From contig JAHBVB010000002.1 of the NCBI GenBank assembly GCA_019637805.1, positions 389,981 through 453,980 of the forward strand: 64,000 bases of DNA, read 5' to 3'. A program made the position numbers and the translations under genes. Shown one piece after another: positions 1-7,875 of the stretch (position 1 is the first letter of the stretch; every line of letters starts with the position of its first letter). Origin of the DNA: Anaerolineales bacterium. Its GTDB lineage: Bacteria > Chloroflexota > Anaerolineae > Anaerolineales > UBA11579. The notes below the pieces were generated by a model. It saw only the letters and a list, made by a program, of their open reading frames with translations. It was not told the DNA's origin and ran no database searches.

Positions 1-567
1 CTGTGCAAAGGCGTTGTCACAGGCTGTGTTCGGCTCTTCGGCGGAGACGAAGGCTGCACCTCGGCGTACCAATTCCAGATTGACAAAGACGCCGTCTGCC
101 ACTACGTAGCGAGGCAGGCGGCCCCATTCATCGGTGTCTTGTTCGTCGCTGATCAGCATGACCTCTTTGCCAGCCACTAGTTGTGCGTTGACGTCCGTGG
201 GCAGGTCACCCGAGTCGATGCCGATGTAGCGCACTTCCCATTCTCTGCCGTCTATGCGTACCATGATGGCGTCACCCGTGACGATCTCGGTGACAGTCGC
301 CAGCACGCGCAGAGTGCTGTTGGGTACACACCCTGCGTCGCTGGGCAGTGGGGGCAGCAGCACGCCGCCCTGCACGCCCGGACCGTCTTGGGCGGGTTGG
401 GTAGCCTCAGGCGCTTCTTCAACCGGGGCCTGGTTTTCGGCGTTTTGCTGTTCCATCAGCAGCGCCACCTGGGTGTTCACGGCATCCTGGTCTGCCTGAC
501 CGGAAGAGCCGCAAGCCGCCAGCAGCAAAGCGGCCAAAGCGAGTGTTAAAAAGGTTTTTGTCTTCAT
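1..567 (-). CDS. SNase-like (thermonuclease fold) lipoprotein, 3' end cut by window
   Basis: The reading frame opens at an ATG at 567 and runs off the window edge, giving 189 residues. Residues 1-19 form a lipoprotein signal ending in the lipobox LLAAC (Cys19), so the protein is likely anchored outside the membrane. A low-complexity linker to about residue 80 precedes a staphylococcal-nuclease-type domain: VRYIGID, then WGRLPRYV, then VNLELVRRG. Equivalents of the catalytic Arg and Asp (R113, D118) and of the second Arg (R150) are present, but the usual Glu of the IDTPE motif is Asp121 (IDSGD). Nuclease activity is therefore uncertain. A Shine-Dalgarno-like AAAGGA precedes the start. Confidence 0.75.
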   Translation of the reverse strand, partial: MKTKTFLTLALAALLLAACGSSGQADQDAVNTQVALLMEQQNAENQAPVEEAPEATQPAQDGPGVQGGVLLPPLPSDAGCVPNSTLRVLATVTEIVTGDAIMVRIDGREWEVRYIGIDSGDLPTDVNAQLVAGKEVMLISDEQDTDEWGRLPRYVVADGVFVNLELVRRGAAFVSAEEPNTACDNAFAQ

Positions 568-601
568 AGTTCCTTTATTTTAGCCAATCAAGATTAATCC
601 C

Positions 602-607
602 ATTATA
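602..607 (-). promoter_or_regulatory. Probable -10 box of the SNase-like lipoprotein gene
   Basis: TATAAT on the minus strand, about 35 bases upstream of the ATG at 567. The -35 region (TTTTGG about 16 bases further upstream) is weak. This gene has an ordinary leader with a ribosome binding site, unlike the leaderless-type genes elsewhere in the window. Confidence 0.4.
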
Positions 608-629
608 GCGAACCAAAATGAGGCCAAAA

Positions 630-1139
630 TTACTGTTCAGGGGTGTAGGGCGCTTTGCCATGTTGGTCGCCTACGAAAGTGGGTAAGCCTGTATGGCCCA
701 GCAATTGGCGGATGGCCTGTGCTTCGCCCAGATGGTACCAATAGTGATGCGTTGTGCGCCACAAGCGGGAGCCGATGCTCTCCTTGTAGGGTTCGCCTTT
801 GTCGTTGAGTGTGTGCGTAACCAGGTCTTGGCTGGTCAGCGCGTCCAGCCAGGGGTCGCTGGCGGCCGTGACGGTATGCCAGCCCTCCCAAGCCTCTTCC
901 AATGCGGGCACCGCCAACGGCGCGCCGCTGCCTTGGGCGCGCACACCCGGCGCCGGCATCAGCCCCTGGGCGTGGGTCAGCCAATAGAGCTGCTCCTGCC
1001 AGGCCAGATGGGCGATGATCCAGCTGATCGGGTTGAGCGGCTCAAACTGACGCGCGGCCTCCTCGGCGGTCACGTCTTTGAGGCCGCGCTCGAATTCTTT
1101 GCGGGTGAAACGCAGTTGCAAGACGAGAGGGTGGGGCAT
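630..1139 (-). CDS. DinB-family putative metalloenzyme
   Basis: A 169-residue DinB/YfiT-like four-helix protein. The metal-binding histidine triad of the family is recognisable as His44 (IIAHLAWQE) and His132/His136 (HHYWYHLGE). Family members include thiol-dependent S-transferases and damage-induced proteins; the substrate here is unknown. The gene starts 9 bases after the gcvPB stop codon on the same strand, so it is probably the last gene of the glycine cleavage transcript. Nothing in the sequence links it to glycine metabolism beyond position. Confidence 0.75.
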   Translation of the reverse strand: MPHPLVLQLRFTRKEFERGLKDVTAEEAARQFEPLNPISWIIAHLAWQEQLYWLTHAQGLMPAPGVRAQGSGAPLAVPALEEAWEGWHTVTAASDPWLDALTSQDLVTHTLNDKGEPYKESIGSRLWRTTHHYWYHLGEAQAIRQLLGHTGLPTFVGDQHGKAPYTPEQ

Positions 1140-1148
1140 TGGATCCGG

Positions 1149-2639
1149 CTACGCCTCCCCGCTACGCGGGAACTCGCAGCACAGCACCAACTGCCGGGCC
1201 GCTTTGACTTCGTCCATGCGGCCGAACTTGGTGGTGTGCGGCGCGTTGCGCAGGGTGTCCGGCTCGCTGTGCGCTTCCTCGGCGATCTTGAGCATCGCCT
1301 CGGCGAAGGCGTCCAGGGTAGCCTTGTCTTCGGTCTCGGTGGGCTCAATCATCAGCGCCTCGCGCACGATCAGCGGGAAGTAGTTCGTCGGCGGGTGGAA
1401 GCCGTAGTCCATCAGACGCTTGGAAATGTCCAGCGCATGCACATCCGGCGTATCCGCCCAGCGGCCTTCCAGCACCACTTCGTGCATGCACGGGCGGTCG
1501 TAGGCCACCTTATAGGCGCCTTCCAGGCGGGCTTTGAGGTAATTGGCGTTCAGCACCGCGTGCTCGGCCACGGCTTTCAAGCCCTCAGCGCCTTGCATCA
1601 GAATGTAGGTGAAGGCGCGTACGTGCATGCCAAACTGGCCGTGGAAAGCCTTCAGCCGGCCGATGCTGTCTTTGGGCATCACCCAGTCGTACTCAGGGGC
1701 TTCTCCTTCACTGGCCTGTTGGGCAATGCCGGCAATTGGGCCGGGCAAAAAGTCGGCCAGGTGCTGCGCCACGCACACTGGACCGGAGCCGGGGCCGCCG
1801 CCACCGTGCGGAGTAGTGAAGGTCTTGTGCAGGTTGAGATGGATGACGTCAAAGCCCAGGTCGCCAGGGCGGCAGACGCCCAGCAGGGCGTTCATGTTGG
1901 CCCCGTCGCCATACACCAGACCACCGGCAGCATGCACTGCCTCAATCGCCTCAACAACCTGCTCTTCGAACAGTCCCAGGGTGTTGGGGTTGGTCAGCAT
2001 GAATCCGGCCAGGGTGTCGTCGCACTCGGCTTTCAACGCTGCCAAGTCCACATTGCCGCGGCTGTCACTGGGGATCTCAACCACGCGGTAGCCGGACATG
2101 GCGGAGGTGGCCGGATTGGTGCCATGCGCCGAATCAGGGATCAGGATCTTGTTGCGTTTTGTGTCGCCGCGTTGTTGGTGGTAGGCGCGGATCATCATTA
2201 CGCCGGCCAGTTCGCCGTGGGCGCCGGCGGCGGGTTGCAGGCTGCTGGCCGCCATCCCGGTGATTTCGGCCAGCCATTCTTGCAAGTGGTACATGATCGC
2301 CAGGCTGCCCTGCACCATTCCGGCGGGCTGCAGCGGATGGGCGTAAGCGAACCCGCTCAGCCGGGCAGTATCTTCATTGATGACTGGGTTGTACTTCATG
2401 GTGCAGGAGCCCAGCGGGTAGAAGCCGGTCAGGATGCTGTGGTTCAGCTGGGACAAGCGTGTGTAATGCCGCAGAGCTTCGAGCTCGCCGACTTCGGGCA
2501 GCGGCAGGTCTTTGCGCAGATGTACCTGGGGCAGTTCGGCCAGCGGCACATCCGGCGCGGGAAACTGGACGCCCTGGCGGCCGGGCGCGCCCAAGTCGTA
2601 AATCAACTCTGAATTCGAAGAATTTGGAAGCTCAGCCAC
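1149..2639 (-). CDS. gcvPB: Glycine dehydrogenase (decarboxylating) subunit 2, P-protein beta half
   Basis: A 496-residue protein that forms the C-terminal half of the split P-protein of the glycine cleavage system. With GcvPA it decarboxylates glycine and transfers the aminomethyl group to lipoylated GcvH, using pyridoxal phosphate. The PLP lysine is Lys272 in the motif NLHKTFTTPHGGGGPG; YPLGSCTMKYNP near residue 80 is also typical. Length is normal for the two-subunit form. The start codon overlaps the end of gcvPA by 8 bases, so translation is probably coupled. Transcription should come from the riboswitch-controlled promoter upstream of gcvH. Confidence 0.96.
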   Translation of the reverse strand: MAELPNSSNSELIYDLGAPGRQGVQFPAPDVPLAELPQVHLRKDLPLPEVGELEALRHYTRLSQLNHSILTGFYPLGSCTMKYNPVINEDTARLSGFAYAHPLQPAGMVQGSLAIMYHLQEWLAEITGMAASSLQPAAGAHGELAGVMMIRAYHQQRGDTKRNKILIPDSAHGTNPATSAMSGYRVVEIPSDSRGNVDLAALKAECDDTLAGFMLTNPNTLGLFEEQVVEAIEAVHAAGGLVYGDGANMNALLGVCRPGDLGFDVIHLNLHKTFTTPHGGGGPGSGPVCVAQHLADFLPGPIAGIAQQASEGEAPEYDWVMPKDSIGRLKAFHGQFGMHVRAFTYILMQGAEGLKAVAEHAVLNANYLKARLEGAYKVAYDRPCMHEVVLEGRWADTPDVHALDISKRLMDYGFHPPTNYFPLIVREALMIEPTETEDKATLDAFAEAMLKIAEEAHSEPDTLRNAPHTTKFGRMDEVKAARQLVLCCEFPRSGEA

Positions 2640-4011
2640 GGCTTACCTCTTTCAGGCTTTCCACCAGGAAGTCGATCTCTTCTTTGCTGTTGACCTCGGT
2701 GACGGCCAGCAGGCTGCAATCTTCCAGGCCGGGGTAATCCGCGCCCAGCGCATAGCCGCCGATGATGCCGCGCTCCAGCAGGCGGCGATTCAATTCCGCG
2801 GCCGGCAGTGGGGCTTTGACCACGAATTCATGGAAGAAGGGCGTGTCGCCATACGCAAGCGAGAAACCCTTCAGCTTCCCGATCTGCGCCGCGGCGTAAT
2901 GCGCTTTGTGGTAGCAGCTCTCCGCCACCTGGCGCAGGCCTTGCTTCCCCAGCAGGCTGGTGTAGACCGTGGCCGCCAGCATCATCAGGCCCTGGTTTGT
3001 GCAGATGTTGGAGCTGGCTTTCTCGCGTTTGATGTGCTGCTCACGTGTGCTCAGCGTCAGCACATAGCCGCGTTGGCCGCGGTTGTCCAGCGTCTCGCCC
3101 ACCAGGCGGCCCGCCAGGCTGCGCACGTACTCTTGCTTGGTCGCCAGAATGCCCAGATACGGCCCGCCGAACGACAGCGGGATGCCCAAGGGCTGCCCTT
3201 CGCCGGTGACGATATCCGCTCCGAATTCGCCGGGCGGGCGCAGCAGGCCCAACGCGGTGGGGTTCACCGAGACGGCCAGCAGCGCGCCTTTGGCGTGCGC
3301 CGCGGCGGCCAGGGCGGTGTAATCGTAGATGCGTCCGAAGAAATCTGGATAGGCCACCGCCACCAGGCTGGTGTCTTCATCGATCAGCTCGATCAACGCT
3401 TCAGGCCCAGCGCTCAGGTCCAGGTCTTCGCCCAGCAGTTGCACATCAGAGCCGTGCTCGTAGGTGTGCACGGTGGCGCGGTACTGCGGGTGCAGGCCCG
3501 GCGAAAGGATGACTTTCTTGCGGGCGCCGCGCTGGATGACGCGGGCCATGTTGACCGCTTCGGCCAGCGCCGTGGCGCCGTCGTAGTGCGATGCGTTGCT
3601 GACTTCCATGCCGGTCAGCGCCACGATTAAACTTTGGTATTCGAAGATGGCTTGCAGGGTGCCCTGCGAGATCTCGGGTTGATAAGGGGTGTAGGCGGTG
3701 TAGTACTCGCCGCGGCGCAGAATGCTGTCCACCCCGGAAGGAATGTAGTGGCTGTAGGCACCCGCACCCAGGAAGCTGACCAGGTCGTAGGTGCTGTCGT
3801 TGGCCGCGGCAATGCTTTCCAGCTCGCCGCGCGCTTCCATTTCGGTCAGCGGCTCCGGCAGATTCAGCTTGGGGTAGCGAGCCTTGGCGGGGATCCCGGC
3901 GAATAGCTGGCTGACCTCGGCCACGCCGATGGTCTTGAGCATCTCTGCCCGCTCAGCCTCGGTATGTGGGATGAAGGAGCCGGCGTAGCCGGTTTTGGTG
4001 GCTTTGCTCAC
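2632..4011 (-). CDS. gcvPA: Glycine dehydrogenase (decarboxylating) subunit 1, P-protein alpha half
   Basis: A 459-residue N-terminal half of the split glycine decarboxylase, partner of GcvPB. Family landmarks include the N-terminal FIPHTEAE stretch, the YTPYQPEISQG motif and the SFGGPYLG segment. It starts with GTG at 4011, which shares GTGA with the gcvH stop codon, and overlaps gcvPB by 8 bases, giving a tight gcvH-gcvPA-gcvPB operon. No gcvT gene for the aminomethyltransferase (T-protein) lies in the window, so it must be elsewhere if the pathway is complete. Confidence 0.96.
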   Translation of the reverse strand: MSKATKTGYAGSFIPHTEAERAEMLKTIGVAEVSQLFAGIPAKARYPKLNLPEPLTEMEARGELESIAAANDSTYDLVSFLGAGAYSHYIPSGVDSILRRGEYYTAYTPYQPEISQGTLQAIFEYQSLIVALTGMEVSNASHYDGATALAEAVNMARVIQRGARKKVILSPGLHPQYRATVHTYEHGSDVQLLGEDLDLSAGPEALIELIDEDTSLVAVAYPDFFGRIYDYTALAAAAHAKGALLAVSVNPTALGLLRPPGEFGADIVTGEGQPLGIPLSFGGPYLGILATKQEYVRSLAGRLVGETLDNRGQRGYVLTLSTREQHIKREKASSNICTNQGLMMLAATVYTSLLGKQGLRQVAESCYHKAHYAAAQIGKLKGFSLAYGDTPFFHEFVVKAPLPAAELNRRLLERGIIGGYALGADYPGLEDCSLLAVTEVNSKEEIDFLVESLKEVSRG

Positions 4012-4400
4012 GCCTGGCGCTCCTGGCAGAAGGCCTCATAGGCTGCCGCATCCATCAAGCCATCCAGCTGAGTTGCATCCCTGATCTTGATCTTGGCCAG
4101 CCAGGCCGCGCCGTAGGGATCGCTGTTGATGCTTTCGGGCTGGGTGGGCAGTTGGGCATTGGTCTCCAGGATTTCGCCATCCACCGGCATGTAAACGTCC
4201 GCGGCTGCCTTTACTGATTCGACGCTGGCGAAGCCGGCGCCTTTGGCGATCTGCTGGCCGGGCGCGCCGCTGAACTCGACATACACGATGTCAGACAGTT
4301 GGTCCTGAGCATAGTCGGTCAGGCCCACGACCCCGCTATCGCCCTCTACACGAATCCACTCATCGTTGGTGGTGTACTTCAGTTCCGCGGGAAAGTTCAT
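4008..4400 (-). CDS. gcvH: Glycine cleavage system H protein
   Basis: A 130-residue lipoyl-carrier protein that shuttles the aminomethyl group between the P, T and L proteins. The lipoyl-accepting lysine is Lys64 in SVESVKAAADVYMP, and the length matches the family. The start at 4400 (MNFPAELKY) is chosen because GGAGG sits 6 bases upstream; a longer reading frame reaching 4559 would run into the terminator and riboswitch. It is first in the operon, immediately behind a tandem glycine riboswitch and intrinsic terminator, so expression should rise with glycine. A LipM-like enzyme encoded at 10454-11311 may supply its lipoyl precursor. Confidence 0.96.
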   Translation of the reverse strand: MNFPAELKYTTNDEWIRVEGDSGVVGLTDYAQDQLSDIVYVEFSGAPGQQIAKGAGFASVESVKAAADVYMPVDGEILETNAQLPTQPESINSDPYGAAWLAKIKIRDATQLDGLMDAAAYEAFCQERQA

Positions 4401-4435
4401 ATCAGTCCTCCGTCGCCCTGTGGCGACAAACAAAA

Positions 4436-4460
4436 AGGCGCACACAAACGGTGTGCGCCT
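4436..4460 (-). terminator. Intrinsic terminator between glycine riboswitch and gcvH
   Basis: On the minus strand a perfect 9-bp stem (GGCGCACAC / GTGTGCGCC, 5-base loop) is followed by TTTTTGTTT. It lies after the second aptamer and before the gcvH ribosome binding site, and its 5' arm abuts the 3' side of the aptamer's closing stem. This is the layout of a glycine-induced antitermination switch. Confidence 0.9.
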
Positions 4461-4736
4461 CTGTATTGGCCCTGAGAGATTCATATTTTTCCACCGCTTC
4501 TTTTGCGAGAGCAGTATCAAAATACTTGCACCATCGGGTTTGGCGATTTCCGCCGCCAAATTTCCAGAGTGAGAAGAACGGCCAGTCCTTTTTACCTGAG
4601 AGTTTCATGCGAAGCTATTTTCGCACTTGCCCCTTCGGTGGCTCGTTTGCTGCACTTGAATTCACCAGCAGAACGCCGCTTTTTTGGCGTTCTGCTCTTT
4701 GAATGCGCAGCATTCAAACGCTCTCCTAAACCGTTC
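4461..4736 (-). promoter_or_regulatory. Tandem glycine riboswitch (gcvT-type element)
   Basis: Sense is the minus strand. Aptamer 1 (about 4576-4736) carries the hallmark segments GGAGAGC, CACCGAAGGGGCAAG and AAACTCTCAGGTAAAAAGGAC; its ends GAACGG and CCGTTC (4731-4736 and 4576-4581) pair as P1. Aptamer 2 (about 4461-4570) has CCGATGGTGCAAG and ATCTCTCAGGGCCAATACAGAG, closed by CTCTG/CAGAG. Known family behaviour: glycine binding allows gcv transcription. Aptamer 1 has two extra hairpin arms and aptamer 2 is somewhat divergent. An infernal/Rfam scan with the glycine model would settle the boundaries. Confidence 0.92.
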
Positions 4737-4758
4737 GATTAAATTGTGGCGAGATTCT

Positions 4759-4792
4759 AAAAGGCCGCTTGACATACGTCAAGCGGCCTTTT
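4759..4792 (-). terminator. Rho-independent terminator after the 4808-5254 gene
   Basis: A 13-bp perfect stem (4761-4773 with 4778-4790, loop ATAC) is flanked by A and T runs on both sides. It ends the minus-strand gene at 4808-5254 and separates it from the glycine operon promoter. It could act in both directions. Confidence 0.85.
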
Positions 4793-4807
4793 GCGGCGAG
4801 AATCGCC

Positions 4808-5254
4808 CTAGTCGATCTTTTGCGTGCGCAAAAGCACCACGCCGGCGCCACCCAGGGCGCCTAAGAGAGCCGAGGTGACCACTTGGTTAGCCAGGTCATC
4901 CATGGAGTACGTGGCGGTCAGGTCGCGCAACGCTCGGGCGAGCGAACCAGAGTCCGAAAGGATCTGCGCCAGCAGCAAGCCGACGATGGCCACCAACACC
5001 GCATAGATCGCCCCAGAAAGGGCACCGCCGCCGGCAGCTTCCAGGTAGCTGGGGATGATCTTCTTGTAGATGTGGGTGGCATACATCCAGCCGGCGATGA
5101 TGGCGAAGACAAAGGCCAGTTCGTTGGCCTGGCGGATGTCCAAAACACCCATGATCAAAAAGAATGCAATGGCCACAATGCCGGCCCATGCAGCACTGCG
5201 CCCGGCGGTGGGCACATCCATACGATAATTTGAAGATCCAGATTTCATGGTCAT
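4808..5254 (-). CDS. Small integral membrane protein, unknown function
   Basis: A 148-residue protein with three or four hydrophobic segments (about residues 20-40, 45-65, 75-100 and 125-142) and no recognised family motif. The start at 5254 (MTMKSGSS) is chosen over a longer frame because GGAGG lies 5 bases upstream. It is a single-gene unit between fmt (divergent) and the glycine operon, and has its own terminator. I do not recognise the function. Confidence 0.6.
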   Translation of the reverse strand: MTMKSGSSNYRMDVPTAGRSAAWAGIVAIAFFLIMGVLDIRQANELAFVFAIIAGWMYATHIYKKIIPSYLEAAGGGALSGAIYAVLVAIVGLLLAQILSDSGSLARALRDLTATYSMDDLANQVVTSALLGALGGAGVVLLRTQKID

Positions 5255-5322
5255 ATCTTCCTCCAGAAGAATAGCGGGGTGGGGTTGTTTGGAGAACGTA
5301 GCAGCAGCCCTTTTTGACATGC

Positions 5323-5328
5323 TAGAAT
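5323..5328 (+). promoter_or_regulatory. -10 box placing the fmt mRNA start at the ATG
   Basis: TAGAAT ends 6 bases before the fmt ATG, with no Shine-Dalgarno sequence in between. Transcription would start at or next to the A of the ATG, giving a leaderless mRNA. Confidence 0.5.
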
Positions 5329-5334
5329 GCCGGC

Positions 5335-6246
5335 ATGTCTACTCGTGTTGTCTTCATGGGCTCGCCGGACTTTGCGCTGCCCAGCCTGCAGCGGCTGGCG
5401 GCTGACCATGCGGTGGTCGGCGTGGTGACCCAGCCAGACCGGCCCTTTGGCCGCGGCCGCCAGCTGGCCCCGCCGCCGGTCAAAGAGCTGGCTTTGCAGC
5501 TGGGCATCCCCGTGATCCAGCCAGAGCGCTTGCGCGAACCCGCGGCCATGCAGCAGCTGCGCGCCTGGGCGCCAGACGTGATCGTGGTGGCCGCCTTCGG
5601 TCAGATCCTGCGCCAGGCGGTGCTGGACCTGCCGCCGCACGGCTGTATTAATGTGCATGCCTCCCTGCTGCCGCGCTGGCGCGGTGCCTCCCCGATCCAG
5701 GCGGCCATCTTGCATGGCGACGCTCAGACTGGCGTGACCATCATGTGCATGGACGCCGGCCTGGACACCGGCCCCATGCTCAGCCAGCGCGCCATCCCCA
5801 TCCAACCAGAGGAGACTGCCGGCACTCTCAGCGACAAACTGGCGCGGCTGGGGGCTGAGCTGCTGGCGGAAACCCTGCCTGGCTACCTGGCCGGGCGTGT
5901 GCTGCCACGGCCGCAGCCGCAGGAAGGGGTGACGGTCGTCTCGTTGCTGAACAAAGCTGATGGCGAACTGGACCCGACCCAGCCCGCCGAAGCGCTGGTC
6001 CGCCGCGTGCGCGCCTTCCAGCCCTGGCCAGGGGCCTATCTGCCCTGGGCGGGCGGGGCGCTGAAAGTGCAGCGCGCCGAGGCGGCTGCGGGCGGCGGCA
6101 ACCCTGGGGCACACGTGGTGCACCAGGGTTTGCCGGCCTTAAGCACCACCGAGGGTCTTTTGCTTTTAGAAGAAGTGCAGCCACCTGGCAAAAAGCCCAT
6201 GTCTGGCGCGGACTTCCTGCGCGGCGCTGGCCGGGACTGGGCCTAG
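5335..6246 (+). CDS. fmt: Methionyl-tRNA formyltransferase
   Basis: A 303-residue enzyme that transfers a formyl group from 10-formyltetrahydrofolate to initiator methionyl-tRNA. The formyltransferase catalytic triad is visible as Asn106 and His108 (INVHASLLPRWRG) and Asp144 (MDAGLDTGP), and the FMGSPDFALP N-terminus is typical. Residues about 205-303 form the C-terminal tRNA-binding domain. The start lies 6 bases after a TAGAAT hexamer with no ribosome binding site, suggesting a leaderless message. No peptide deformylase gene is adjacent. Confidence 0.96.
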   Translation: MSTRVVFMGSPDFALPSLQRLAADHAVVGVVTQPDRPFGRGRQLAPPPVKELALQLGIPVIQPERLREPAAMQQLRAWAPDVIVVAAFGQILRQAVLDLPPHGCINVHASLLPRWRGASPIQAAILHGDAQTGVTIMCMDAGLDTGPMLSQRAIPIQPEETAGTLSDKLARLGAELLAETLPGYLAGRVLPRPQPQEGVTVVSLLNKADGELDPTQPAEALVRRVRAFQPWPGAYLPWAGGALKVQRAEAAAGGGNPGAHVVHQGLPALSTTEGLLLLEEVQPPGKKPMSGADFLRGAGRDWA

Positions 6247-6282
6247 CAGCTGATATAGCTTATATATGGAAAGAGGAAATAG

Positions 6283-6913
6283 ATGAACAAAGCCTACCTT
6301 GCAGAATTTATCGGCACCTTTGCTTTGATCTTTGTCGGCGCCGGCGCAGTGGCGATTGGCGCCGGCGGCGTTTTTGGGCGCCGCCTTTGCCCACGGTCTG
6401 GTGATCGTCAGCTTTGCCTATGCTTACGGGGCCATTTCCGGCGCACACTTCAACCCCGCGGTGAGCTTCGCCATGGCCCTGCGCGGCAAACAGAGCTGGG
6501 GACAGACTGCCGGTTACATGTTGGCGCAGGTGCTGGGTGGCGCGGCGGGCGCAGCCCTGCTCTACTTCGTCTTGGGCGGCGCTTCCAGCGGGTTGGGCGC
6601 CACGCTGCCCGCCAGCGGCGTCAGCGCCCTGCAGGCTATCGCGGTCGAGGCGGCGCTTACTTTCTTGCTGGTCAATGCCATTTTCTTCACTACGCAGGAT
6701 AAGCAAAGTGCGCCCTTCGCCGGCCTGGCCATCGGTCTCACCCTGGTAGCCGCTATTCTGATGGGCGGCCCGCTCACCGGCGCCTCGCTCAACCCGGCGC
6801 GCACTATCGGCCCGGCGCTGTTCACCGGCTTCGAACATCTGTGGATCTACCTGGTAGGTCCCTTCGCCGGCGCGGCTTTGGCGGCTGGTGTGGCTTCTTT
6901 GCTGAAGAAATAG
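6283..6913 (+). CDS. Aquaporin/glycerol channel (MIP family), apparent frameshift near 6367-6375
   Basis: The first 29 residues (MNKAYLAEFIGTFALIF...) are in one frame and the rest (GAAFAHGLVIV... to LLKK) in another; a single-base shift around the GGCGGCGTTTTTGGGCGCC stretch joins them into about 210 residues, close to AqpZ length. Both NPA boxes are present (HFNPAVSFA and SLNPARTIGPAL). The start has a good ribosome binding site (AAAGAGG). Either the sequence carries an indel error or the gene is a recent pseudogene; a second in-frame ATG at 6332 would give a protein lacking most of helix 1. Water versus glycerol selectivity cannot be assigned. Confidence 0.8.
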
Positions 6914-6920
6914 CTGCAGC

Positions 6921-6949
6921 GGCGGGCGGCCGTGCAATGGCCGCCCGCC
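6921..6949 (+). terminator. Strong GC hairpin downstream of the aquaporin gene
   Basis: A perfect 11-bp stem (6921-6931 with 6939-6949) starts 7 bases after the aquaporin stop codon. It lacks a T-run, so it may be a weak terminator or an mRNA 3' stabiliser. Confidence 0.5.
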
Positions 6950-6975
6950 AGCGAAGTAGAACGCAAAACAGGCCT

Positions 6976-7003
6976 TTGCGCTTCTCGTAAGCAGCGGTAC
7001 AAT
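6976..7003 (+). promoter_or_regulatory. Putative promoter for the histidine phosphatase gene
   Basis: TTGCGC (6976-6981), a 16-base spacer and TACAAT (6998-7003). The predicted start near 7010 leaves an unusually long leader of about 160 bases before the chosen ATG at 7172. Confidence 0.45.
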
Positions 7004-7171
7004 GCGCCGAATTTAAAGCGGTGACTTTTGCACCGACCGCAAATTGCTGATCATTATCGAAGTGCCTATAGGGTTCATTCAGGGCTAGTCGCGCTAGCGG
7101 CTGGCGGTGATTCTCCCCAAGCATCCAACCGAGAACTGGTCATCGCTTTGCAACGCAAAGAGGTTCTTTTT

Positions 7172-7843
7172 ATGTATGAATTCACCTTGCTACGCCACGG
7201 CGAGTCCCAGGGCAATATCGAATCCCGGCACCAGGGCCAATCCGATTGGCCCTTGACCGACCTGGGCAGCCACCAGGCGCTGGCCCTGGCAGAACGCTGG
7301 CAGCGCGAGCGCCGCGGCTTCGACCGGGTGCTGAGCAGTCCGCTGCAGCGCGCCCGCCAAACCGCCGAAATCGCCAACAAATTCATCGGCGCGCCGATGG
7401 AGCTGGACCAGGACTTTGCTGAGCGCGACCTGGGGCAGTTGACCGGCTTGACGCATGAAGAAGCCAGCCACAGCGTACCCCCGCCGCCCTTCCTCACCCC
7501 CTATGAGCCTTACGGCAACACGGGTGAAGGGCAATGGCAGCTCTTTCTGCGTGCCGGGCGCGGCCTGCAGAAGATGCTGGCCTTGCCCAAGGGCAAGTAC
7601 TTGATCGTCTCGCACCGCGGCTTCTTGGGCATGCTGATGTACGCCATTTTGGGCATTGCCCCGCAGGCCAACTTCCAGGGCCCGCGCTTTCATTTCCAGA
7701 ACACCGGTTTTGCCCGGCTGACCTATGACACTCAGAAACACCAGTGGCGTCTTTTCGCCTTCAATGACCTCAGTCATTTGGAAGACCTGGTGGTCGGCCC
7801 CACGATCCTCTCAGAGTCTGGGTTGGTCACAGACAGCAGCTAG
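7172..7843 (+). CDS. Histidine phosphatase family protein (phosphoglycerate mutase-like)
   Basis: A 223-residue protein with the phosphohistidine motif LLRHGES (Arg8, His9) at its start and the second active-site segment SHRGFLG near residue 148. This superfamily includes cofactor-dependent phosphoglycerate mutases and diverse phosphatases such as CobC; the substrate cannot be told here. The start at 7172 (MYEFTLLRHG) is preferred to an upstream in-frame TTG at 7028 because homologous proteins begin just before RHG and AGAGG precedes it. It is probably monocistronic. Confidence 0.85.
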   Translation: MYEFTLLRHGESQGNIESRHQGQSDWPLTDLGSHQALALAERWQRERRGFDRVLSSPLQRARQTAEIANKFIGAPMELDQDFAERDLGQLTGLTHEEASHSVPPPPFLTPYEPYGNTGEGQWQLFLRAGRGLQKMLALPKGKYLIVSHRGFLGMLMYAILGIAPQANFQGPRFHFQNTGFARLTYDTQKHQWRLFAFNDLSHLEDLVVGPTILSESGLVTDSS

Positions 7844-7863
7844 CCAGGCCACTGGCTAGCCGT

Positions 7864-7869
7864 TATTAT
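7864..7869 (+). promoter_or_regulatory. -10 box directly upstream of the panE-like gene
   Basis: TATTAT ends 6 bases before the ATG at 7876; no Shine-Dalgarno sequence lies between. This is the leaderless arrangement seen repeatedly in the window. Confidence 0.5.
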
Positions 7870-7875
7870 GGGGAT

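Noticed and set aside
693-2612. Long open frame of 639 codons on the plus strand
   Set aside because: It is antisense to DinB and gcvPB, has low-complexity composition rich in Gly, His, Arg and Val, and no family motif. The minus-strand genes explain the region.
1149-4400. Complete glycine cleavage operon including T-protein
   Set aside because: Only H, PA and PB are present; no aminomethyltransferase gene is in the window.
4402-4742. Short open frames over the riboswitch region on both strands
   Set aside because: They run through the aptamer and terminator structures; the RNA element explains the conservation.
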